Shown here: positions 25,456 to 34,151 of the stretch, one piece after another | Layout: every line of letters starts with the position of its first letter | Position numbering within the stretch: position 1 is the first letter of the stretch | DNA from: UBA9676 sp963741615 | GTDB lineage: Bacteria; Actinomycetota; Actinomycetes; Streptosporangiales; Streptosporangiaceae | NCBI GenBank assembly: GCA_963741615.1 | Contig: CAVUIU010000012.1 | Location: forward strand, 57,540 to 121,539 | Direction of reading: 5' to 3' | Length of the DNA stretch: 64,000 bases | Program-made: the position numbers and the translations under genes | Notes under the pieces: generated by a model | What the model was told of the DNA's origin: nothing | Database searches by the model: none | What the model saw: the letters and a program-made list of their open reading frames with translations, nothing else

Positions 25456-25486
25456 TTGGAGTTTGCAGCCGCATTTGCGTTACAGT
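25456..25486 (+). promoter_or_regulatory. Candidate promoter of the molybdate operon
   Basis: TTGGAG and TACAGT with a 19-base spacer. TACAGT ends only 6 bases before the ATG of the HTH-TOBE gene, and no Shine-Dalgarno is visible, so the transcript may be leaderless. Confidence 0.4.
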
Positions 25487-25492
25487 CGCAGG

Positions 25493-25903
25493 ATGCCGAC
25501 GTTCCGGATCAAGGAGGCTGCGAGCCTTCTCGGGGTCAGCACTGACACCTTGCGCCGGTGGGCCGATGGCGGCCGGATCGAAACGACCACCGATGTTTCC
25601 GGCCGGCTGGCAGTGGACGGAACGGCGCTCGCCCGGCTCGCGCAGGAACTGGCCCAGGCGGCCGGCCACGGCGAGAGCCAGGCGGTGGTGGCTCAATCGG
25701 TGCGCAACAGGTTCAGCGGCCTGGTCAGCCGGGTTACCCGCGACACCGTGATGGCCCAGGTGGAGATCCAGGCCGGGCCGCACCGGTTCGTATCGCTGCT
25801 CAGCCGCGAGGCCGCGGACGAACTCGGCCTGGAGCCGGGAATGCTCGCCGTCGCCGCCGTCAAGGCCACCAACGTCTCCGTCGAGATCCCCAAGACCAGC
25901 TGA
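25493..25903 (+). CDS. HTH-TOBE molybdate/molybdopterin-binding protein
   Basis: A 136-residue protein combining an excisionase/MerR-like helix-turn-helix (FRIKEAASLLGVSTDTLRRWADGGRIETTTDVSGR, residues 4-38) with a TOBE/Mop domain (NRFSGLVSRVTRDTVMAQVEIQAGPHRFVSLLSREAADELGLEPGMLAVAAVKATNVSVE, residues ~70-132) that binds molybdate in related proteins. It lies 37 bases before modA. By layout it is the local molybdate sensor or an oxyanion-binding accessory protein. Both domains are seen; direct regulation of mod genes is inferred. Confidence 0.85.
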   Translation: MPTFRIKEAASLLGVSTDTLRRWADGGRIETTTDVSGRLAVDGTALARLAQELAQAAGHGESQAVVAQSVRNRFSGLVSRVTRDTVMAQVEIQAGPHRFVSLLSREAADELGLEPGMLAVAAVKATNVSVEIPKTS

Positions 25904-25940
25904 TCTCGTCCGGGCAGGAATCCAACCTAGGAGTCAAGGA

Positions 25941-26723
25941 ATGCGTCGTCTCACCATCACCGTCGCGGCCCTGGCGGCAGTAGCCGTCGCGGGCTGCTCC
26001 AGCAGTGGCTCAGGAAGCTCGGCTTCGAGCGCGAGCAGTTCGCCCGCGTCGACAGGGACCATAACCGTATTCGCCGCGGCATCGCTGATGGGGACCTTTA
26101 CCCAGCTCGGAAAGCAATTCGAGACAGCTCATCCAGGCGACACGGTGAAGTTCAGCTTCGGGCCGAGCTCCGGCCTGGCTACCCAGATCACCAGTGGTGC
26201 GCCGGCTGACGTGTTCGCCTCGGCGGCGACGGCGAACATGCAGCAGGTCGTCAGCGCCGGGGACGCGGCCAACCCGCAGAATTTCGCGAAGAACATCATG
26301 GAGGTCGCCGTCCCCCCGAGTAACCCCGGGAAAGTGTCGTCCGTTAACGACCTCGCGAAGAAATCCGTCAAGGTCGCGTTGTGCCAGCCGCAAGTGCCGT
26401 GCGGGGTCGTGGCGGCGGAGGTCTTCAAGAACGCCGGGATCACAGTCAAGCCGGTCACGCTTCAGGCGGACGTGAAGTCGGTGCTGTCCCAGGTCGAGCT
26501 CGGCAACGTCGATGCGGGGATGGTTTACGTGACCGACGTGATGGCGGCCGGCACCAAGGTCAAGGGCGTGACGATCCCGGCCAGCGACAACGCCTCGACG
26601 CTCTACCCGATCGCTACTATCAGCAGCAGCAAGCACAAGTCCATCGCGCAGGCCTTTGTCGCCTACGTGTTGTCACCCGCGGGTCAGCAAGTGCTCACGG
26701 CCGCGGGGTTCGAGAAGCCCTGA
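25941..26723 (+). CDS. modA: Molybdate ABC transporter substrate-binding lipoprotein
   Basis: A 260-residue extracytoplasmic receptor for molybdate (or tungstate). The N-terminal signal ends in a lipobox, AAVAVAGC, followed by a Ser/Gly-rich linker. TGTITVFAAASLMGTFTQLGKQFE and FSFGPSSGLATQITSGAPADVFASA are the classical ModA motifs contacting the oxyanion. LFNDIC-like segments read here as ALCQPQVPCGVVAAEVF. The C-terminus reads YPIATISSSKHKSIAQAFVAYVLSPAGQQVL. Ribosome site AGGAGTCAAGGA. Second gene of the operon; 18 bases before modBC. Confidence 0.93.
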   Translation: MRRLTITVAALAAVAVAGCSSSGSGSSASSASSSPASTGTITVFAAASLMGTFTQLGKQFETAHPGDTVKFSFGPSSGLATQITSGAPADVFASAATANMQQVVSAGDAANPQNFAKNIMEVAVPPSNPGKVSSVNDLAKKSVKVALCQPQVPCGVVAAEVFKNAGITVKPVTLQADVKSVLSQVELGNVDAGMVYVTDVMAAGTKVKGVTIPASDNASTLYPIATISSSKHKSIAQAFVAYVLSPAGQQVLTAAGFEKP

Positions 26724-26741
26724 CCTAGTCCCGGAGCCGCC

Positions 26742-28730
26742 ATGGTGACCCTCACCGCGCCGTCGCACCTGACTGCACGTGAACGAGCCAGGCGGGCCGC
26801 GCGGGGCGGTGCTTCGCGATCGGTGCCGGCGCCCTTGCTGGCGCCGGCACTGATCGCGGTCGCTTTCCTGGTGCTCCCCTTGGCCGGGCTGCTGATCCGC
26901 ACCCCCTGGAGCAGCCTCGGAGCAGCCCTCAGCGGGACCGACGCGACCCAGGCTCTCATTCTTTCCCTGTGGACCGCATCCGCGACCACGGTGATCTCCC
27001 TGGTCATCGGGGTGCCACTGGCGTGGGTACTGGCCCGGAGCAGCTTCCCAGGACAGCGGCTCGTCCGCGCGCTGGTGACCCTGCCACTGGTCCTCCCCCC
27101 GGTGGTCGGCGGCGTCGCATTGCTGCTGGCGTTCAGCCGGGTCGGATTTGTCGGCCGCTATCTCGACTTGTGGTTCAACCTGACGATCCCGTTCACGCCG
27201 ATAGCCGTGGTCATGGCCGAGACCTTCGTTGCCATGCCTTTCCTGATCATCACCGTCGAGGGGGCGCTGCGGTCGGCGGATCAGGGGTTCGACGAAGCCG
27301 CGGCCACGCTGGGCGCGGGGCGGATGACCGTTTTCCGGCGCGTCACGGTGCCCATGATCGCCCCCTCGCTGGGGGCGGGGGCGGTCCTGTGCTGGGCGCG
27401 GGCCCTGGGCGAGTTCGGGGCGACGATCACCTTTGCCGGCAGCTTTCCCGGCCAGACAGAGACGATGCCCATCGCCGTGTACTACGCGCTCGAGAATGAC
27501 CCCAATGCCGCGATCGCCCTCAGCCTGGTGCTGCTGGTGGTTTCGGTCGTCGTGCTGGTTTCCCTTCGCGACCGCTGGGTGCGGGGCGGCTACGCTCTCA
27601 TGACGCCCGGGGGCAGCGACGGCCTCATCGTCGATGCCGAGGTCAGGCGGGGCAGTTTCGTACTCGCGGTCAGCCTCGCCGCGGCACCCGGCCAGGTCGT
27701 CGGTGTGCTGGGGCCGAACGGCTCCGGGAAGTCCACTTTGCTGAGCGCCGTGGCCGGGCTGACCCCGGTCGCCTCCGGGCGCATCACGCTCGGGGGACAG
27801 GTCATGGACGACGCCGAGGCGGGAGACTTCGTGGAGGCCGCGGGGCGGCCGGTCGGTTTCGTGTTCCAGAACTACCGGCTCTTCCCGCACCTGACCGTGG
27901 CCGAGAACGTGGCGTTCTCGCCGCGTGCCCGGGGCCTGGGGAGGCGGGCTGCCAGGTCAGCTGCCAGCCACTGGCTCGGCCGGCTCGGGCTGGCTGACCT
28001 CGCCGGCCGTAAGCCCGGCGAACTGTCCGGTGGGCAGGCGCAACGGGTGGCACTCGCCCGCGCACTGGCCGGGGAGCCGGCGCTGCTGCTGCTGGACGAG
28101 CCGCTGTCAGCCCTGGACGCCGGCGCCCGTCTTGACGTTCAGGCCGAGCTCAGGCGCCACCTGGCGGACTTCACCGGATCGTGCCTGCTGGTCACCCACG
28201 ACCCGCTCGAAGCACTGGTGCTCGCTGACCAGTTGCTGGTCCTCGAAGACGGGCGCATCGTCCAGGAAGGCACACCCGCGCACGTTGCCCGCCAGCCAGG
28301 CACGGAGTACGTCGCCAGGCTCGTCGGCCTGAACCTGTACGCCGGTCACGTTGACGGCGACGGGGTGGCGCTCAGCGGCGGCGGGTCGTTCATCGTTCCC
28401 GACCATGGCCAGCACGGTGACGTGCTCGTCGCGGTCCGCCCGTCCGCGGTGGTCGTCAGCACCCAGCGGCCGCTGGCAGGCAGCGCCCGCAACGTGTGGC
28501 CGGCCCGGATCGCTGGCCTGACGCTGCTGGCCGACCGCGTCCGGCTTGACCTCGACGGGCAGCCGCCCGTCCTGGTGGACGTCACGCCCGCGGCGGTCGC
28601 CGAGCTGTCGCTGACCTCGGGCAGCCAGGTATGGCTCTCGGTCAAGGCCACCGACCTCGAGGTCTACCCCCACCCTCATGGCCAGGACGAGGCGGCGGGG
28701 CGGGCGATGCTGCCGGGCGCGGACGGATAA
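26742..28730 (+). CDS. modBC: Fused molybdate permease-ATPase (ModB-ModC)
   Basis: A 662-residue fusion of two normally separate subunits. Residues ~1-275 are the ModB permease with about six transmembrane helices and the EAA-type loop DEAAATLGAGRMTVFRRVTVPMIAP. Residues ~290-530 are the ModC ATPase: Walker A GPNGSGKS at 324-331, signature LSGGQAQRVALARAL, Walker B ALLLLDEPLSALDAG, and the switch His in LLVTHDP. The C-terminal ~100 residues form a TOBE-like regulatory domain (SARNVWPARIAGLTLLADRVRLDLDGQPPVLVDVTP). No stop or restart lies between the halves, so the fusion looks genuine. Confidence 0.94.
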   Translation: MVTLTAPSHLTARERARRAARGGASRSVPAPLLAPALIAVAFLVLPLAGLLIRTPWSSLGAALSGTDATQALILSLWTASATTVISLVIGVPLAWVLARSSFPGQRLVRALVTLPLVLPPVVGGVALLLAFSRVGFVGRYLDLWFNLTIPFTPIAVVMAETFVAMPFLIITVEGALRSADQGFDEAAATLGAGRMTVFRRVTVPMIAPSLGAGAVLCWARALGEFGATITFAGSFPGQTETMPIAVYYALENDPNAAIALSLVLLVVSVVVLVSLRDRWVRGGYALMTPGGSDGLIVDAEVRRGSFVLAVSLAAAPGQVVGVLGPNGSGKSTLLSAVAGLTPVASGRITLGGQVMDDAEAGDFVEAAGRPVGFVFQNYRLFPHLTVAENVAFSPRARGLGRRAARSAASHWLGRLGLADLAGRKPGELSGGQAQRVALARALAGEPALLLLDEPLSALDAGARLDVQAELRRHLADFTGSCLLVTHDPLEALVLADQLLVLEDGRIVQEGTPAHVARQPGTEYVARLVGLNLYAGHVDGDGVALSGGGSFIVPDHGQHGDVLVAVRPSAVVVSTQRPLAGSARNVWPARIAGLTLLADRVRLDLDGQPPVLVDVTPAAVAELSLTSGSQVWLSVKATDLEVYPHPHGQDEAAGRAMLPGADG

Positions 28731-28769
28731 CCCGTTGTCTCCGCCAGCCGTCCGGTACAGAATCCGGCC

Positions 28770-29758
28770 ATGAGCGGTGACGGGCGGTTCGGCTGGCGCC
28801 CGATCGAGCCGGGGGATGCCGGGAACTGGGCCGCACTGCTGGCCGCCATCCAGGCCGCGGACCGGAGCTGGGACTACTTCACCGTGCAGGACCTGCTGGA
28901 GGAGTTCGGAGATCCGGACAGCGACTTCGCGCGCGGCTCCGTCGCCATCCACGACGGGACCACCATGGCCGGCTTCGGCGTCCTCACCTCCCGGGGCGGC
29001 GCTGACCCGGTCCACGAGATGCGGCACTGGGGCGGCGTGCACCCGGCCTACCGGGACCGCGGGCTCGGCGGCCGGCTGCTGGACTGGGCCGAGACGGCTG
29101 CCGTTCCGCTGCACCAGGAGCGGTACCCGGGCCGGCCACTGTCGCTGTCCAGCTGGTGCCTGTCCCACAACGCCGGGGCGGTCACCCTGCACGCTGCGCA
29201 CGGCTACCACCCGGCGCGCTGGTTTCACGCGATGGTCAGGGATCTGGCGGCACCGGTCGCCGAAGGCCAGGCGGCGGCGGACGTGGAGATCGTCGATCTC
29301 ACGCCCGAGCGAACGGAGGACGCCCGCCTCGTGCGCAACGAAGCTTTCCGCGACCACTGGGGCTCCGCGCAGACAACCGCCGAGCAATGGGCGCACTTCA
29401 TGGGGTACAGCGCCTTCCGCCCCGCCTTCAGCTTCCTGGCTTATGCCGATGACGAGCCGGCCTCGTCATCGGCCATGAGTACGACGCGTACACCGAGGCC
29501 ACCGGCGAACGTGAGCTTCATATCGCGCTGATCGGGACACGCCGGGCGGCCCGCAGGCGCGGCGTTGCCTCAGCCCTGCTGGCCCGGGCGCTCACCGGGG
29601 CCAGGGCCGCCGGGTGCACCGCCGCCTCGCTGGTGGTCGACGCCGACTCGCCCACCGGAGCCCTGCGGCTTTACGAGCGGGCCGGGTTCACGGTGGAGCA
29701 CACCTGGATCACCCAGGCGAAGCCCTTGCCGCCGACGCGGTCAGCAGATCCCCGCTAG
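28770..29758 (+). pseudogene. Two-domain GNAT acetyltransferase broken by a frameshift
   Basis: The first frame (28770 to about 29460) encodes one GNAT domain (GGVHPAYRDRGLGGRLLDWAE is the acetyl-CoA motif) and the start of a second. After YADDEP the reading frame switches: the conserved continuation LVIGHEYDAYTEATGERELH, then IGTRRAARRRGVASALLARAL and LRLYERAGFTVEHTWI, is in frame from 29462 and ends with TAG at 29756-29758. One missing base near 29458-29462 explains this. Without correction the first frame ends at 29531, in an out-of-frame tail. Either a true recent pseudogene or a sequencing error. Such tandem-GNAT proteins act on small amines; substrate unknown. Confidence 0.85.
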
Positions 29759-29849
29759 CCCAGGCGTTTGCGCCGGGCGCTGCGGCTGGGATGCTGGTCG
29801 CTGGCCGAATCGTGTGGAGCACCGGCGCTTCGCACCAAGGGAGGGCGCA

Positions 29850-30284
29850 ATGCCTGGGCAGATTCCGACCGGTGACATCCACCACCTGCGGCTCACGGTG
29901 ACCGACGTCGAGCGCAGCCGCCAGTTCTACACCAGCCTGCTCGGCTTCGAGGTCGCCGTGGAGTCGCCGCCGCCGGACGACCCGTCGGCGGCCGAGACGT
30001 TCAAGATCCTTTTCGGCGGCGTGGTCATGATCCGCGGCAACCTGCTGATGGGGCTGCGGCCGATGGCGCCCTCCGGCGATCGTTTCGACCCCGACCGGGT
30101 GGGACTTGACCATCTCAGCTTCGGCGTCGCCAGCCACGCTGACCTGGAGCAGGCGGTGCGGTTGTTCGATGAGCACGGCGTGCCGCACGGCGGGATCACC
30201 AGCCTGCCGTCGTTCGGCATTGACGTGCTCCCGTTCGAGGATCCCGACGGTGTCCAGCTCGAGCTGACCGCGCCCACGGCATAG
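29850..30284 (+). CDS. VOC family protein (glyoxalase/dioxygenase fold)
   Basis: A 144-residue vicinal-oxygen-chelate protein. IHHLRLTVTDVERSRQFYTSLLGFEV is the typical first beta-alpha-beta unit, and VGLDHLSFGVASHADLEQAVRLFDEHGVPHGG the second, ending VLPFEDPDGVQLELTAP. Metal-ligand candidates are His12 (HHLRL), the His in LDHLSF and the Glu in QLELT, so a metalloenzyme is plausible. The ATG at 29850 is preceded by AAGGGAGGGCGCA. No pathway context. Confidence 0.87.
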   Translation: MPGQIPTGDIHHLRLTVTDVERSRQFYTSLLGFEVAVESPPPDDPSAAETFKILFGGVVMIRGNLLMGLRPMAPSGDRFDPDRVGLDHLSFGVASHADLEQAVRLFDEHGVPHGGITSLPSFGIDVLPFEDPDGVQLELTAPTA

Positions 30285-30293
30285 CCGCGGCGG

Positions 30294-31625
30294 TCAGCGC
30301 AGCGCGGCCAGCAGGTCGCCGTAGGCCTGCAGGTAGCGGGTCACATCGGCGCTCGTCGCGGGGATGGGGACGGTGGGGCCAGCGCCGGGCAGCGCTTCCC
30401 ACACGCCCCGGTTGGCGAGCCAGAGCCGGATGAGGCGGGTGAGCTGATCGTCGGTGAGCGCATATGCCTGGGCCCCGGTGCGCGGCACCGGCCCGTACCA
30501 CTGCCCCGAGCGGGGCCCGAACCGGATCGCCGTCCACGGCAGGCCGGCCGAACCGATCGCCTGCCCGATCCCGTCGGCGAGCTCGCCGCCCAGCGCCGTC
30601 GCGTGCGCGTAGGCATCCGGGACAAGCACCTCGGTCAGTGCCGCCTTGGCGGCCGCCGCCGACAGCGGGTTGCCGAACAGGGTGCCGCCGGTCGCGACGT
30701 TGTGCTTCACGTCCAGCTGCTCGCCCAGCCCGGCGGTGACCCCGTAGGCGCCCATCGGCAGGCCACCGGCGACGGCCTTGCCGATCGTGACCATGTCGGG
30801 ATCCAGGTTCCACAGCGCGGTCGCGCCGCCGGGCCCGACGACATGGGTGTGGGTCTCGTCGATGGCGAGCAGGGTGCCGTACTGGCGGGTCAAGGCCCGC
30901 AGCGCCTCGTGCCAGCCGGGCTCGGGCAGCAGCAGGTGAATGCTGTTGGTCATGGCGGGCTCGGTCAGCACCAGGGCCACGTCGCCGGGTTCGAGCGCCT
31001 GGCGCAGGGTGCCGGGGTCGTTGAACTGGGCGATCCGCACCCGGCCCGTGACGCCCTTGGACAGGCCGCGCTGGACCGTGGCGGCCTGGCCGTCCGCCAG
31101 GTCCACCAGGCCCTCTTCGAAGTGGCCGTGGTAGTGGCCCTCGAACAGCACGATCACGTCGCGTCCGGTGACCGCCCGGGCCAGCCTGATGGCCTCGGTG
31201 TTGGCCTGGGTGGCTGACAGCGTGAACTGCCACTGGGGGAGGGGATAGCGGTGGGCGAGCTCCTCGGCCACCTCCACCGAGGCCTCCGTGGGCAGCAGGA
31301 ACTGCGTCGACCGCGCCGCCTGCGCCTGGACGGCCGCGACGATCTGCGGGTTCGCGTGCCCGCAGAACATCGCCATGTCCGAGGCGTTGAAATCGAGATA
31401 GGTGAACCCGTCCACGTCGGTGAACCCCGGGCCCTGGCCGTGGTCGACGTAGACCAGCGGGTCGTCGTAGTACGCCATCCACGCCATCGGCGTGCCGTTG
31501 GGCATGTGCGCACGCGCGCGGCTCACCATGGCCAGCGAGCGGGGCCGGGCCTCCCGGAACCGTGCCCGCTCCCGCGTGTGCAGCTCACCGATCTTCGTGC
31601 GGTCCAGATCACCCTGCGCGGTCAT
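30294..31625 (-). CDS. Class III aminotransferase (GSA-aminotransferase-like)
   Basis: A 443-residue PLP enzyme of aminotransferase class III, close in pattern to glutamate-1-semialdehyde aminomutase relatives. TDVDGFTYLDFNASDMAMFCGHANPQI is the family opening. VIVLFEGHYHGHFEE, the PLP-pocket LLAIDETHTHV, and the Schiff-base Lys283 in TIGKAVAGGLPMGAYG are all present. Not hemL itself: the surrounding haem genes are missing and the substrate loop differs. It is 53 bases downstream of the 2OG oxygenase gene on the same strand and may be read from the alkylation-repair operon, but a functional link is not obvious. Confidence 0.87.
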   Translation of the reverse strand: MTAQGDLDRTKIGELHTRERARFREARPRSLAMVSRARAHMPNGTPMAWMAYYDDPLVYVDHGQGPGFTDVDGFTYLDFNASDMAMFCGHANPQIVAAVQAQAARSTQFLLPTEASVEVAEELAHRYPLPQWQFTLSATQANTEAIRLARAVTGRDVIVLFEGHYHGHFEEGLVDLADGQAATVQRGLSKGVTGRVRIAQFNDPGTLRQALEPGDVALVLTEPAMTNSIHLLLPEPGWHEALRALTRQYGTLLAIDETHTHVVGPGGATALWNLDPDMVTIGKAVAGGLPMGAYGVTAGLGEQLDVKHNVATGGTLFGNPLSAAAAKAALTEVLVPDAYAHATALGGELADGIGQAIGSAGLPWTAIRFGPRSGQWYGPVPRTGAQAYALTDDQLTRLIRLWLANRGVWEALPGAGPTVPIPATSADVTRYLQAYGDLLAALR

Positions 31626-31678
31626 ACCAGGATGCTAAGGCGTCCCGGCGACAGGGGGCGGTGCCGGGACGCACCGGC

Positions 31679-32440
31679 TCAGGCGGCGTCGTGGAACACC
31701 AGCCCCAGGCTGAACCGCTGGCCGGAACGGATCACCGACACCCCGTGCCGGACGGGCGCGGCGGACCAGCCGCGGCTGGACCTCACCGGCCGGTCGCGGG
31801 TGGTGAACACCAGGCCGTGTCCCTGCGGGATGAGCGTGGCGGTGCCGCGGGACTGGGCCCGTGGCCGCTGCTCGAGCAGCAGGAACTCGCCCCCGGTGTG
31901 GTCGGTGCCCGGGCTGCTCAGGTTGATGACGACCTGCAGCGGGAACACCAGGTCGCCGTACAGATCACGGTGCAGCGCGTTCCAGTCGCCCGGCCCGTAC
32001 TTCAGCAGGATGGGCGTCGACTTGGCCTGCCCGGCCGCGTGGCACATCGCCAGCCACTCATCGAGGGTGTCCGGCCAGGGGGCGGGGCGGCGCAGCAGGT
32101 GGTGCCAGTCGCGGGCGATGGGCAGCAGGCGTGGGTACAGCGCCTGCTTCAGCTGCTCCACCGGCTCGGGGAAGGGGGGCGCGAAGTACCTGTACTCGCC
32201 CTCGCCAAAGCGGTGCCGGCCCATGCTGACGGTCGAGCGGAAGTGCCCGCCCTGGTGGTAGAGGCCGGCGATGCGGCCGCACTCGGCCGGGGTCAGCAGC
32301 TGCGGTGTGAGCGCGCACCCGAACTCGCCGGCCTCCGCGGCGATGTGAGCCCAGTCGGCGCCGTCGACCCGGTTCCGCCACGGGCCGGGCAGGTCCGCGT
32401 GCTTTTCCCGCGCCAGGGTCCTTGCCTTGGTGGTGGTCAT
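31679..32440 (-). CDS. 2OG-Fe(II) oxygenase
   Basis: A 253-residue Fe(II)/2-oxoglutarate dioxygenase. The HxD iron motif is NALHRDLYGDLVFPLQ (His-Arg-Asp), and the distal His plus 2OG-binding Arg sit in RHGVSVIRSGQRFSLGLVFHDA. The group is often found with methyltransferases of the Ada/Ogt type and is reminiscent of AlkB by context, though the sequence looks nearer to prolyl-hydroxylase-like 2OG enzymes. The ATG overlaps the Ogt stop by ATGA, so it is the fourth gene of a tightly coupled alkylation-repair operon. DNA demethylase function is inferred from context only. Confidence 0.82.
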   Translation of the reverse strand: MTTTKARTLAREKHADLPGPWRNRVDGADWAHIAAEAGEFGCALTPQLLTPAECGRIAGLYHQGGHFRSTVSMGRHRFGEGEYRYFAPPFPEPVEQLKQALYPRLLPIARDWHHLLRRPAPWPDTLDEWLAMCHAAGQAKSTPILLKYGPGDWNALHRDLYGDLVFPLQVVINLSSPGTDHTGGEFLLLEQRPRAQSRGTATLIPQGHGLVFTTRDRPVRSSRGWSAAPVRHGVSVIRSGQRFSLGLVFHDAA

Positions 32441-33054
32441 GCTGCCTCCAGTTCCAGCAGGAGCCGCTTGGCGGCCGGGCCGCCGCGGTAACCGCCCAGG
32501 TAGCCGTCGGAGCGGACGACCCGGTGGCAGGGCACGACCACCGGCAGGGGGTTGGTCGCGCACGCCGTGCCGACGGCGCGGACCGCCCTGGGGCTGCCCA
32601 CGGCGGCCGCCACGGCCGCGTAGCTGGCGGTGTGGCCGTAGCCGATGCCGGGCAGGTGGGCGAGCACCTTGCGGCGGAAACCCGCCGACAGCGAGTAGTC
32701 CAGCGGCAGGTCGAAGCCACGGCGCTGGCCGGCGAAGTACTCATCGATCTCGCGTGCGGCGGCGTCAAGCCGCCTGGGGGCTTTCAGGATCCGCGGGCTG
32801 ACCCGGGTGGCGAGCGTCTCCAGGACCTGATCATGATCCTCGGTGCCGAAGGCGACGCGGACAAGCCCGCTGCGGGTCGCGGCGAGCAGCAGCGTCCCGA
32901 CCGGCGTGTCGAGCGTGCGGTAGGCCACGTCGAGCACGCCTTCGTCCTCCGCGCTGTCGGCCAGGCGGTCGTGGAGCGCGGCCAGTTCTGCCTCGGCGAT
33001 GGCGGGCAGGGCCGTGAGCAGGCCCAGCACCTCTGGTTCGTGGTTCGTGGTCAT
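32437..33054 (-). CDS. O6-methylguanine-DNA methyltransferase (with N-terminal extension)
   Basis: A 205-residue suicide alkyltransferase. The acceptor is Cys176 in VVVPCHRVV, followed by YLGGYRGGPAAKRLLLELE. The catalytic domain begins near residue 45 (YRTLDTPVGTLLLAATRSGLVRVAF). The first ~44 residues (EAELAALHDRLADSAEDEGVLDV) form an acidic helical extension absent from plain Ogt. The start overlaps the sigma factor stop (ATGA). The extension next to a sigma factor gene with no anti-sigma is suggestive; see findings. Confidence 0.9.
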   Translation of the reverse strand: MTTNHEPEVLGLLTALPAIAEAELAALHDRLADSAEDEGVLDVAYRTLDTPVGTLLLAATRSGLVRVAFGTEDHDQVLETLATRVSPRILKAPRRLDAAAREIDEYFAGQRRGFDLPLDYSLSAGFRRKVLAHLPGIGYGHTASYAAVAAAVGSPRAVRAVGTACATNPLPVVVPCHRVVRSDGYLGGYRGGPAAKRLLLELEAA

Positions 33055-33548
33055 CGGGCCTCTCCGTCCGGTAGTGCGGCACCCGCATAGGTCTTCCGCA
33101 GCCTTGCGATGCCGTCGGCGGCCGCCCTGCGGGCGGCGCCTGAGGTGCCGCCGATCACGGCGGCGACGTCGGCGTAGGGCAGGCCCGCCAGGTAGTGGTA
33201 GGCGACCGCCTCCCGCTGCCTGCGCGGGAGGGCCGCCAGCGCACCCGTGAGGTCAGGGTCCGTCCCGTCCGCCCGCCGCCCGGCCGGCCGTTCGGGAACG
33301 TCGCCGACCGGGACCGCGCGCCGGGCCGCTGCCCGGGTGACATCGATCGCCTTGCGGTGCGCGATCGTCACCAGCCACGCCTGCACGTTCGCGTCACCGG
33401 GAAGCTGCGGGTAGGCCCTGAGCGCGGCCAGGAACGTCTCCGACCATGCGTCATCGGCGTCGGCCGGGCCAAGGATCGCCCGGCATACCCGCAGGACCGT
33501 CGCGCCGTGATCGGCGACGACGGCCTCGAATGGCTGCTTGGATGTCAC
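33051..33548 (-). CDS. ECF-like RNA polymerase sigma factor
   Basis: A 165-residue sigma-70 family protein of ECF size. The region 2 part reads ADADDAWSETFLAALRAYPQL, then VQAWLVTIAHRKAIDVTRAAARR. The region 4 part reads ALAALPRRQREAVAYHYLAGLPYADVAAVIGGTSGAARRAAADGIARLRK. The GTG at 33548 overlaps the upstream Ogt stop and gives a family-typical start. It is embedded between two alkyltransferase genes, so it may direct transcription of this operon after alkylation damage. No anti-sigma gene is adjacent. Confidence 0.88.
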   Translation of the reverse strand: MTSKQPFEAVVADHGATVLRVCRAILGPADADDAWSETFLAALRAYPQLPGDANVQAWLVTIAHRKAIDVTRAAARRAVPVGDVPERPAGRRADGTDPDLTGALAALPRRQREAVAYHYLAGLPYADVAAVIGGTSGAARRAAADGIARLRKTYAGAALPDGEAR

Positions 33549-34090
33549 GTGCTGTAAACGCCCTGGGTCGGCGGAACGTGAGGTTCGCTCCCGAACATCT
33601 TCGCGGACTTCCCCGCGACCGCCTCCTCCAGGTCGAGCAGGAACCTCTTGCGCGCCAGCCCGCCGGCGTAGCCGGTGAGCCGGCCGTCCTTGCCGACAAC
33701 GCGGTGGCAGGGCACGACCACGCACAGCGGGTTGCGGCCGACGGCTGCGCCGACATCCCTGGCGGCCACCTGGCTGCCAAGTTCCCGGGCAAGCTCACCG
33801 TAGGTGACGGTTTCCCCGTACGGTATGGCCCCGATCAGATCCCAGACGCGGCGCTGGAAATCATCGCCGCGCGCGCTGAGCGGCAGGTCGAAACGGTCCC
33901 GGTCGCCGGCGAAGTACTCGGCAAGCTGGCTGCGGGCCTCCCGCAAGCCCGTCTCGGCACGCGGGCCGAAGGTGGCCCGGTCCGGCGCGTACCAGTGGTG
34001 CGGGAAGTACACACCGGTCAGCCTGCCCTCATCGGCGACGAGGGTCAGCTCGCCCAGCGGCGAGCCGGCGATGGTGTGGCTGATGGTCAT
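33545..34090 (-). CDS. ogt: O6-methylguanine-DNA methyltransferase
   Basis: A 181-residue alkyltransferase. ISHTIAGSPLGELTLVADEGRLTGVYFP is the N-terminal ribonuclease-H-like part; FQRRVWDLIGAIPYGETVTYGELA is the helix-turn-helix DNA-binding part; Cys128 in VVVPCHRVVG is the methyl acceptor. A ~20-residue tail (KSAKMFGSEPHVPPTQGVYST) follows. First gene of the operon, which continues through the sigma factor, the second Ogt and the 2OG oxygenase genes with 4-base overlaps throughout. Together these could form an adaptive alkylation response without Ada. Confidence 0.93.
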   Translation of the reverse strand: MTISHTIAGSPLGELTLVADEGRLTGVYFPHHWYAPDRATFGPRAETGLREARSQLAEYFAGDRDRFDLPLSARGDDFQRRVWDLIGAIPYGETVTYGELARELGSQVAARDVGAAVGRNPLCVVVPCHRVVGKDGRLTGYAGGLARKRFLLDLEEAVAGKSAKMFGSEPHVPPTQGVYST

Positions 34091-34151
34091 GACGTCCTCT
34101 TCTCGTCCGGGGTGTGCTGCCCGGTAGACGCCCGGGGATGCCGGAATGTGA

